Assembly (NCBI GenBank): GCA_934663655.1
Contig: CAKUKT010000118.1
Span: 1 to 7,617 of the forward strand
DNA length: 7,617 nt
Direction of reading: 5' to 3'
Source: an uncultured Victivallaceae bacterium
GTDB taxonomy: Bacteria > Verrucomicrobiota > Lentisphaeria > Victivallales > Victivallaceae
The notes beneath the pieces were generated by a model, which ran no database searches, was not told the DNA's origin, and was given only the letters and a program-made list of their open reading frames with translations. The position numbers and the translations under genes were made by a program. Shown piece after piece: positions 1-5,589 of this stretch; position 1 is the stretch's first letter, and the number at the start of each line of letters is the position of its first letter.

Positions 1-786
1 GGCCAGAACCCAGGCAGCCACCACCTGATACCGACTTTCAAGTTATCCGGGCATAACCGGATGGACGCAATTACCGGATGTCGACATTTCAACATTCCCA
101 ATTGTTTACGCGTAGTAATGCCGTCCGGTCCTGAACCTCCTTTTGACCGGGAGACCGAAAAACTGTCATCGCTTCGTCAGGTCGTATGGTCAGTAGTTGG
201 TTCCCACGGGGTTTCCCGCAACGATGACAACAACAGCGATCTGGAAGAAGTTCTCAGACAGGCGGAAAAATTTCCTAATGTGACTGGAGCCGTTCTCGAT
301 GATTTCTTTCGTTCTCCGCAGGATGCCGCCGGCGGAGCGTCTCCGGCACGTCATACTCTGGAAAATCTTGAAAAAATATGTTCAGTATTGCACAATTTCC
401 CTGGACGGCGCCTTGATCTCTGGCTGGTATGGTATGATTTTCAACTGGTCATGGACGTCACCGCATACCTTAAGTTGTGCGACGTCATCACCTTCTGGAC
501 CTGGCAGGCCAGAGAATTAGCCATGCTGAAAAACAACTTCCAAAAATTTCTGCGCCTCACGCCCGGGAAACGGCGTTTTTGCGGCATATATTTATGGGAC
601 TACGGCGACGGGAAACCCATTAATTCAGAAATGCTACGACATCAATGCGAGTTCTGTTACCATCGGATGCGGGACGGGGAACTCGAAGGAATGATAATTT
701 GTTCAAACTGTGTGGCTGATATTGGACTGGAAAGCGTGAAAATTGTCGAAGATTTTCTCCAACATCACTCTGGCGAGGATTTTTGA
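1..786 (+). CDS. Probable TIM-barrel, glycoside-hydrolase-like protein, 5' end outside window
   Basis: The frame is open from base 1 to the TGA at 784-786, so the gene probably starts upstream. The first ATG in the window is at 61, but it has no Shine-Dalgarno sequence, and the 20 codons before it read like ordinary protein. Numbered from that ATG, the protein shows strand-like segments typical of a (beta/alpha)8 barrel: FNIPNCLRVVM (10-20), VVWSVVG, VLDDFF (78-83, acidic pair D80/D81 at a strand end), LWLVWYDF, DVITFWTW, GIYLWDYGD (ending near D180) and GMIICS. Acidic and aromatic residues at strand ends suit carbohydrate binding or hydrolysis. No signal peptide is seen because the N-terminus is missing. 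I recall similar unnamed proteins from Lentisphaerota and Planctomycetes, often near sugar or sulfatase genes; that is memory, not a search. The gene is clearly AT-richer than the rest of the window. The fold is likely; substrate and activity are unknown. Confidence 0.72.
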   Translation, partial: GQNPGSHHLIPTFKLSGHNRMDAITGCRHFNIPNCLRVVMPSGPEPPFDRETEKLSSLRQVVWSVVGSHGVSRNDDNNSDLEEVLRQAEKFPNVTGAVLDDFFRSPQDAAGGASPARHTLENLEKICSVLHNFPGRRLDLWLVWYDFQLVMDVTAYLKLCDVITFWTWQARELAMLKNNFQKFLRLTPGKRRFCGIYLWDYGDGKPINSEMLRHQCEFCYHRMRDGELEGMIICSNCVADIGLESVKIVEDFLQHHSGEDF

Positions 787-792
787 TCTTCC

Positions 793-830
793 CGGGCGCG
801 GCCCCGGCAATCCCCGGATCGCCGCGCCCG
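793..830. terminator. GC-rich hairpin between convergent genes, possible bidirectional terminator
   Basis: CGGGCGCGGC (793-802) and GCCGCGCCCG (821-830) form a perfect 10-bp inverted repeat around an 18-base loop. The loop itself holds two CCGG blocks that could pair. It starts 6 bases after the stop of the plus-strand gene and lies 56 bases beyond the stop of the minus-strand gpsA. No T-run follows on either strand, so it is not a classical intrinsic terminator. Its position between two converging genes makes a transcript-end or 3'-protecting role likely. Confidence 0.5.
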
Positions 831-885
831 TCCGAGATAACTGCACAGCCGCAACTCAGCTTGCAAAATCGGCCATGCTAAAGCC

Positions 886-1869
886 TCAAAATTCAAATTC
901 GGTTTTCATCGGCCGCTGAAACAGCAGATTGATCTGCTGTTTCGGATCACGCCCCTCAAACACCGTCTCATAAAGCCGTTCGCAGATCGGAATCTCCACC
1001 CGGTCACGCAGCATATACGCCGCCTTCAGCGTCGCAACCCCTTCCGCCAGTTTTCCGAACTTCACTCCGCGCACCAGATCTTCCCCATATTTCCGGTTGT
1101 GGCTGTTCTGCGAAAAAAGCGTCGCCTCGTAATCACCCAGATGCGTAAGCCCATAGGCACTCTGGGGATTGCCGCCAAAATAGGAGATGAGCCGCCCCAC
1201 CTCTATCGGCGCCCGCGCCATCAATGCCCCCTTGAGACCATGCCAGCCCAGTCCATCAAGAATCCCGGCGGCTATCCCGATGACGTTCTTCATCGCCCCG
1301 CCGATTTCGTTGCCGATCAAATCATTACCGTAATAGGCCCTGATCAGGTCGGAGTTGATGAAATCAGCAATTTCCCGCTTGACCTGGTCATATTCGGAAT
1401 CCACCACCACACAGCTCGGCACTCCGCGCAGATAATCCTGCACATGCCCCGGGCCGAGCAGCACCGCCGCTTTCGCGCTTTCGTCGGAGATCTCCTCCCG
1501 GAACACCTCGGTAAGCCTCTTCCCGGTGGACTCTTCAAGCCCTTTCATCGCCAGCAGAAAGTATTTCCCGGAAAGCCGCCGCCCGGCGATACTCCGGCAG
1601 AAACCACGAAAATTCTGCGCTCCCACCGAAACCACAATGAAATCATCGGCCAGCACTTCGTCAATCGAAGTGGTCATTCTGACGTTGTCGGGTATGGCGA
1701 GATATTCATTCCGACGCTCCCTGAGCAGCGACTGGTATCCCGGATCAGATTCGATGCCCTGCATCGTCACCGCACAGGATTTGATGGTTGCCATATAATA
1801 ACCGAGGAATCCACCCCAACGGCCACAGCCGACAACTGAGACACCGGCCTCACCAAGTTTATCTTTCAC
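886..1869 (-). CDS. gpsA: Divergent NAD(P)-dependent glycerol-3-phosphate dehydrogenase
   Basis: 327 residues, close to the usual 330-340. GpsA reduces dihydroxyacetone phosphate to sn-glycerol 3-phosphate for phospholipid synthesis in the cytoplasm. The N-terminal Rossmann fold has GCGRWG at 14-19. Further matches are AMKGLEESTG (107-116, the family's TKGxE lysine region), GPGHVQDYLRG (139-149, usually GPSFAxE), NEIGGAMKNVIGIAAG (187-202, K194 being the catalytic-type lysine), HLGDYEATLFSQNSHNRKYGE (243-263) and the C-terminal AEGVATLKAA and EIPICERLYE. The first glycine motif, GPG for GPS, and HLGDYEAT for the usual GLGDLxLT put it in a divergent subgroup, so another phosphorylated polyol as substrate is possible. 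The start is GTG with GGAG seven bases upstream. The gene stands alone behind its own promoter, 200 bases after the transporter gene. Confidence 0.9.
   Translation of the reverse strand: MKDKLGEAGVSVVGCGRWGGFLGYYMATIKSCAVTMQGIESDPGYQSLLRERRNEYLAIPDNVRMTTSIDEVLADDFIVVSVGAQNFRGFCRSIAGRRLSGKYFLLAMKGLEESTGKRLTEVFREEISDESAKAAVLLGPGHVQDYLRGVPSCVVVDSEYDQVKREIADFINSDLIRAYYGNDLIGNEIGGAMKNVIGIAAGILDGLGWHGLKGALMARAPIEVGRLISYFGGNPQSAYGLTHLGDYEATLFSQNSHNRKYGEDLVRGVKFGKLAEGVATLKAAYMLRDRVEIPICERLYETVFEGRDPKQQINLLFQRPMKTEFEF
918..943 (-). repeat. 12-bp perfect inverted repeat inside the 3' end of gpsA
   Basis: GAAACAGCAGAT (918-929) and ATCTGCTGTTTC (932-943) are exact reverse complements separated by two bases. 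It lies 30 bases before the gpsA stop codon and encodes the KQQINLLFQ segment. In RNA it could fold into an 11-bp stem with a four-base loop. No T-run follows, so termination here is not indicated. It may be a chance result of codon choice or a 3'-end stability element. Confidence 0.5.
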
Positions 1870-1876
1870 AATCTCT

Positions 1877-1880
1877 CTCC
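1877..1880 (-). promoter_or_regulatory. Shine-Dalgarno for gpsA GTG start
   Basis: On the minus strand GGAG is followed by AGAGATT and then GTG (1869-1867), a seven-base spacing. This supports the GTG as the start and leaves only 13 residues before the nucleotide-binding glycine motif, as expected for the family. Confidence 0.7.
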
Positions 1881-1966
1881 AAATTATCAGGCATATCGCC
1901 CGCCGGATCCCAGCCCGTCATAATTCCGGCTTCCGCCGCACGAACCACCGGTAGAACTTATCATAT

Positions 1967-1995
1967 ATTGTACCGCCGCATACCGATATTTTCAA
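1967..1995 (-). promoter_or_regulatory. Sigma70-type promoter of gpsA
   Basis: Read on the minus strand: -35 TTGAAA (1995-1990), a 17-base spacer, -10 TACAAT (1972-1967). Each box differs from consensus at one position. Transcription would start near 1960, giving a leader of about 90 bases before the GTG. The rest of the 1870-2069 gap holds no recognisable riboswitch or terminator. Confidence 0.65.
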
Positions 1996-2069
1996 GTTGC
2001 GGGAAGGAAAATATCTTCTGCCCCCGCCTCCGCAGCAACTCCGTTCATATTCGCGCTTCCGCGCGGCGG

Positions 2070-2969
2070 TCAATGTCCACCCCACAGCGGAGTAAGCAGC
2101 AGGATGCCGAACAGAATCAAGACCAGCGCCGCCGCTTTTTTCCGGATGTTCACATCCCCGAAATACCACGCTCCGACCGCGAAACTCACCACACAGCTGC
2201 TGCGTCTGACCAGAGAAATAATTGCAATCTGCCCCTCCGGCAGCGCCACTGCCCGGAAATAGAGATAGTCGGCAATAATCAGCGCACAGCCGGTGAGCGG
2301 AATCGACCAGCGCCAGACGAACGGCACCCCCGCCCTGAAACCAAACCGCCGGATCAACAGCGCCACGCCGAGGATCACCACCAGATCAATCGAGAAGTGA
2401 AGCTGCATTACGTCGCGCGGCACCTGCAGAGTGAACAACAGATATTTGTCGTAAAGCGCCGAAACCGCTCCCAACATCGTTCCGAATACGATCAGCCTTA
2501 AGCCCCGGCTCCGCCAGGAGAACCCCTCCCGGTTTCCCAGCGTGGCAAACGCGTAGTAACCACAGAAAATCAGCACCATCCCCGCCGCCTGAACCGGAGT
2601 CGGCAATTCCCGGAAAATCACAATTCCGCCGATCAGCGTCCACACCGGCGAACTCGCCCGGATCGGCGAAGCCAGCGATATCGGCAGTTCCCGCATCGCG
2701 TAGTAAACACAGATCCAGCTGGAAGAGACGATCAGCGACTTGACCATGATCAGCCCCCACTGCCGCATCGTACAGTTGAATGCCGCCCCCAGATTGCCGG
2801 TAATCAGAGAAACCACCGTAAAGAAAACCGTCCCCGCCAATGTCGCCAGAAAAAGCACCGGCATCACCGAGTTTCCCCGGAGCGCCTCCTTTTTGAAAAT
2901 GTCGTAAAATCCAAGCCCCAGCGCCGACAGCAGCGACAACGCCAGCCAGCTCTCCGTCAACCAGTTCAC
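2070..2969 (-). CDS. EamA-family (drug/metabolite transporter superfamily) permease
   Basis: 299 residues, the usual size, with about ten hydrophobic helices (roughly 7-25, 35-57, 71-91, 95-119, 125-143, 157-176, 187-207, 219-240, 243-270, 276-296). The two-fold EamA duplication is visible. In the first half YYAMRELPISLASPIRASSPVW is followed by FRELPTPVQAAG; in the second half YFRAVALPEGQIAIISLVRRSS is followed by YFGDVNIRKKAA. The protein sits in the inner membrane; family members move small metabolites such as amino acids, sugars or nucleosides, in either direction. The start is GTG, with AGGA ten bases upstream. It begins 21 bases after the stop of the enolase-superfamily gene, so the two are one operon and the transporter probably handles that enzyme's substrate or product. 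Family is certain; cargo is unknown. Confidence 0.88.
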   Translation of the reverse strand: MNWLTESWLALSLLSALGLGFYDIFKKEALRGNSVMPVLFLATLAGTVFFTVVSLITGNLGAAFNCTMRQWGLIMVKSLIVSSSWICVYYAMRELPISLASPIRASSPVWTLIGGIVIFRELPTPVQAAGMVLIFCGYYAFATLGNREGFSWRSRGLRLIVFGTMLGAVSALYDKYLLFTLQVPRDVMQLHFSIDLVVILGVALLIRRFGFRAGVPFVWRWSIPLTGCALIIADYLYFRAVALPEGQIAIISLVRRSSCVVSFAVGAWYFGDVNIRKKAAALVLILFGILLLTPLWGGH

Positions 2970-2990
2970 TTCTATTTCATCCTGAAAAAA

Positions 2991-4328
2991 TTATTCATCC
3001 GCCCCATCGGTTCCGGCGGTATCCTCCGGCAGATATCCCAGCCCGGTCTCACCGAGGGAGGAGAGATCCACCACTCCATTCCGCCGCCGGTACAACCCCG
3101 GATGACGCAATTCAAAATCGCCGGAAACCGCGGGATAAAACTGCGGCGCATTGCACTCCACCCCCATGATGGTGCCGATCTCGGCGGCCAGCCGGACATG
3201 GGGGATCATCGCCAGCATCGGATTGGTCAGATCCTGCACCATCAGCAGCATGTCATGAGTTTTGCCCCAGCAACCGGAGAGCAGCGCTCCGGAAAGAGTT
3301 TTGCAGACCTTGAGCGCAACGCCGTTCCAGCCCTTGGCGCGGCCGCGGCGAACCTCCCGCCAATCATGAGCACTTTCATCCAGAAACAACGGTTTACGCG
3401 CGGCAAGCGCACTGACATCCTCCGGTCCCTTGTCGAGATCCTCCGCAAAGGGTTGTTCCACATAAAATAGCCGCCGGTAAATCTCCGGAAATTCCGCTTC
3501 CAGACGGTCGAGAACGCCTTCGACATAGGCGACGCTGCCGGCCAGACAGTTGAAATCGGCGCAGAGATTCTCCACTCCGCATTCCAGCGCAATTTTCCCG
3601 ACGGAAACCAGTCGGGCAAAATCCTTTTCTGCATCCACCCCGCTGAGTTTGATCTTGAGATTGCGCAATCCGTCGACGGCGATCCATTCACGCAGTGATT
3701 CCGGATAACCGTCACCGATGCCGCCGTTGCGGATTTCTTCCGGTTCGAGCGGATCGCTGCCGCCGACCAGATGCCAAACGGGCAGTTTGTCCGGAGGCCG
3801 TTTGACGAACAGATCTCCCGGATACACCCCGCGGAAAGCGGCTTCTCCAAAGAAATATTCGAGATCATTGACCATAAACTCGGAGGTGAAGGTCGAGAAA
3901 GTGTCCTTCCCGACCAACTTCCCGAACGCGTCATGCAATGCCAGATCAAACGGCGACGCCGATACCAGCCGGGCGAGATAGGGCATCCGCGGATCCTTCG
4001 CGGGAAGATCGATCACCTCTTCGACGAACTTCCACCCCAGTTCGAGCGCATGCCCGGGATCACTCCGGCCGATGAGCTTTTCCGCTGTCAGGCGGCAATA
4101 ATCGCACATTACCCGTTCGCGTTCGCCAAAAGAGAGATTCGACGGCCACGCCCAGGCGGCACTCAGCGGAGTTTCCCCCCAGCCGACCGCGGTGTGGCCG
4201 CATCCGTCGGATAAAATCACCCGGGCACGGGCACACCTCAGAAATTCAGTCACCTCGGCTCCGAACTTCAACGGCGTGCGCAGCGGCGCCGGAATAAACT
4301 CAACCTCGGCTCCGACAACTTCAATCAT
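2991..4328 (-). CDS. Enolase-superfamily enzyme (mandelate racemase/muconate lactonizing type)
   Basis: 445 residues, longer than the usual 350-400. The superfamily abstracts a proton next to a carboxylate, using a Mg2+ site in a TIM barrel capped by an N-terminal domain (here about 1-140). The catalytic set is in the right order: KIK (K225, K227) at the second strand, metal ligands D258 (CADFN), E291 (YVEQP) and D317 (FLDES), and a second-face lysine K340 (VALKVCK). A lysine on each side is the muconate-lactonizing/dipeptide-epimerase subgroup pattern, so epimerisation, racemisation, cycloisomerisation or dehydration are all possible. A charged glycine-rich stretch at about 189-215 looks like an insertion after the first barrel strand. 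The ATG start has GGAG ten bases upstream and the first residues fit the capping domain. It is first in an operon with the EamA transporter. The reaction cannot be named from sequence. Confidence 0.87.
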   Translation of the reverse strand: MIEVVGAEVEFIPAPLRTPLKFGAEVTEFLRCARARVILSDGCGHTAVGWGETPLSAAWAWPSNLSFGERERVMCDYCRLTAEKLIGRSDPGHALELGWKFVEEVIDLPAKDPRMPYLARLVSASPFDLALHDAFGKLVGKDTFSTFTSEFMVNDLEYFFGEAAFRGVYPGDLFVKRPPDKLPVWHLVGGSDPLEPEEIRNGGIGDGYPESLREWIAVDGLRNLKIKLSGVDAEKDFARLVSVGKIALECGVENLCADFNCLAGSVAYVEGVLDRLEAEFPEIYRRLFYVEQPFAEDLDKGPEDVSALAARKPLFLDESAHDWREVRRGRAKGWNGVALKVCKTLSGALLSGCWGKTHDMLLMVQDLTNPMLAMIPHVRLAAEIGTIMGVECNAPQFYPAVSGDFELRHPGLYRRRNGVVDLSSLGETGLGYLPEDTAGTDGADE

Positions 4329-4408
4329 GGCTTCATTTCTCCAGTTATGCGGCGGCGCCCGGTTCGATCAACACTCAAACCGCACTCGCCTTTAAACCGT
4401 ATCTGTGT

Positions 4409-4437
4409 AATATATGCTCTCCGGAGAACAAATTCAA
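4409..4437 (-). promoter_or_regulatory. Sigma70-type promoter of the enolase-superfamily/EamA operon
   Basis: On the minus strand: -35 TTGAAT (4437-4432), exactly 17 bases, -10 TATATT (4414-4409). Predicted start is near 4402, about 74 bases before the ATG at 4328. The spacer is almost fully occupied by a palindrome, listed separately. Confidence 0.65.
4415..4430. promoter_or_regulatory. Operator-like palindrome in the promoter spacer
   Basis: TGCTCTCCGGAGAACA has a perfect 10-base palindromic core (TCTCCGGAGA, 4418-4427). TG and CA arms outside it also pair, leaving only one mismatched position per half. It fills the gap between the -10 and -35 boxes of the minus-strand promoter, where a bound dimeric repressor would block RNA polymerase. 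No regulator gene is in the window, so the binding protein is unknown. Confidence 0.5.
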
Positions 4438-4515
4438 GGGGCGCCGGATTTCTGAGCGGGGCGGGATTCCGCCGTCGCCACTGACGAAAATAGCGCGAAA
4501 ATTCGCCTCAAAACG

Positions 4516-4544
4516 TTGAAAAGGCGTGATGAGAAGGTTATATT
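4516..4544 (+). promoter_or_regulatory. Sigma70-type promoter of the ricT gene string
   Basis: -35 TTGAAA (4516-4521), a 17-base spacer, -10 TATATT (4539-4544). A start near 4551 leaves a leader of about 46 bases to the ATG at 4597, or 25 to an in-frame TTG at 4576. It points away from the enolase operon promoter, the two -35 boxes lying about 78 bases apart. The DNA between them is GC-rich, with small inverted repeats at 4460-4473 and 4495-4506. Confidence 0.65.
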
Positions 4545-4596
4545 CTATTCGGTGTGAAATCAAGTTATCAGCATATTGGACACAGCCGAACCGCAG

Positions 4597-5589
4597 ATGG
4601 ACAGAATTTTCTTATTAAAACTCGACAACGGCGCCAGAATCGAGGCTAAAGCAGCCATCGGGTTGGATATTTTGCCGGGAGATATGTGCGTTTTCAACAA
4701 AAGTTTCTACAACGACCTCGGCGAAGTCGTCCGCGAACTCGACCCCACCCGGGTCAACTCTTCGGCCGACATGCCGGAAATCCGTTCGATCGCCGGCTCT
4801 GACGACCTTGCCCGGGCCAACGAGAACTTCTCCCGCTCCAGAACCGCAATGACCACCGCCCACCGACTTGTCGAAAGCCTCGGCCTGCCGATGAAACTCA
4901 TCAATGCCCACTATTCGCTCGACGGCAAACTGGTCACGATCCAGTTCTCAGCGGACGGCCGGGTGGACTTCCGGGAACTGGTCAAGGAACTCTCCCGCGC
5001 GCTCGGATCCAGAATCGAACTGCGTCAGATCGGAGTACGTGACGAGACCGGCATTCACGGCGGAATTGCGGTCTGCGGTCAGCAACTCTGCTGCTGCCGC
5101 TTCCTCCGGGAATTCAGTTCGATCAACGTCAAGATGGCCAAGGAGCAGGATCTCTCGCTCACGCCGTCGAGCATCTCCGGCATCTGCGGACGCCTGAAGT
5201 GCTGTCTTGCCTTCGAACATCAGGGCTACCTGGAGATGGAAAAAGATATGCCGCGCAAAGGTGAGTATTGCGATACCCCCTCCGGGCGCGGCCGTATTAC
5301 CGACCGCAATCTGCTGACCCGCAAGGTGACGGTCAGTTTTGAAGGGGGTAATTCCGCGACCTTCCCGGTCGCGGAGATCTCGGTTGTCCATGTCGATCGC
5401 AAAGCGCTTCAGGCTCAACAACAGCAGCAGAACTCCCAGTCCGGTTCCCAGCAGGGCGAGAAGCGCCGCCGGACCAACGGAGGCGACGCCCCGGACAACG
5501 ACGAACAGCCCCCGCGGGAAAATCAAAATGAGAAGCGCGGCGGCGAACGTCGCCGTCAGTCCAAACGGGAGGGGCGCGGCAAATCATGA
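4597..5589 (+). CDS. ricT: PSP1-domain protein, RicT (YaaT) family
   Basis: About 330 residues from ATG 4597. An in-frame TTG at 4576 would add seven residues; neither start has a clear Shine-Dalgarno, and ATG is preferred because MDRIFLLKL begins the conserved domain. The signature is the block CGQQLCCCRFLREFSSINVKMA followed by the LSLTPSSISGICGRLKCC region, with cysteines at 160, 165-167, 197 and 202-203 (ATG numbering). In Bacillus subtilis the RicT member of the RicA-RicF-RicT complex holds iron-sulfur clusters and acts with RNase Y in mRNA maturation; the role outside Firmicutes is less clear. After the domain (to about 265) comes a disordered tail, with a glutamine run and then arginine/lysine-rich segments, that would suit RNA binding. 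It is the first gene of its string and overlaps the next by four bases. The family is secure; the RNA-processing role is inferred. Confidence 0.88.
   Translation: MDRIFLLKLDNGARIEAKAAIGLDILPGDMCVFNKSFYNDLGEVVRELDPTRVNSSADMPEIRSIAGSDDLARANENFSRSRTAMTTAHRLVESLGLPMKLINAHYSLDGKLVTIQFSADGRVDFRELVKELSRALGSRIELRQIGVRDETGIHGGIAVCGQQLCCCRFLREFSSINVKMAKEQDLSLTPSSISGICGRLKCCLAFEHQGYLEMEKDMPRKGEYCDTPSGRGRITDRNLLTRKVTVSFEGGNSATFPVAEISVVHVDRKALQAQQQQQNSQSGSQQGEKRRRTNGGDAPDNDEQPPRENQNEKRGGERRRQSKREGRGKS

Noticed and set aside
1099..1839. 246-codon open frame on the plus strand opposite gpsA
   Set aside because: It is fully antisense to a gene with clear family motifs, is rich in H, R and P as expected from reversed GC-rich codons, and has no recognisable domain.
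2052..2065. Hairpin CGCGC-TTCC-GCGCG just after the EamA stop
   Set aside because: The stem has only 5 bp and there is no T-run, so it is too weak to call a terminator.
1918..2169. 83-codon minus-strand frame between EamA and gpsA
   Set aside because: Its first part overlaps the EamA gene in another frame and the rest crosses the gpsA promoter; composition is not protein-like.
1788..2501. 237-codon plus-strand frame across the gpsA/EamA gap
   Set aside because: It covers parts of two real minus-strand genes, is dominated by R, Q, H and P, and resembles no protein; it is a GC-driven shadow.
4375..4563. 62-codon minus-strand frame in the divergent intergenic region
   Set aside because: It spans both predicted divergent promoters and has no ribosome site or recognisable sequence.
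5416..5436. CAG/CAA-rich stretch as a possible tandem repeat
   Set aside because: It merely encodes a short glutamine run in the disordered RicT tail; unit number is small and codons are mixed.
4948..5526. 192-codon minus-strand frame opposite ricT
   Set aside because: Antisense to the conserved cysteine blocks of ricT; its leucine and alanine runs come from reversed CAG/GCC-type codons.
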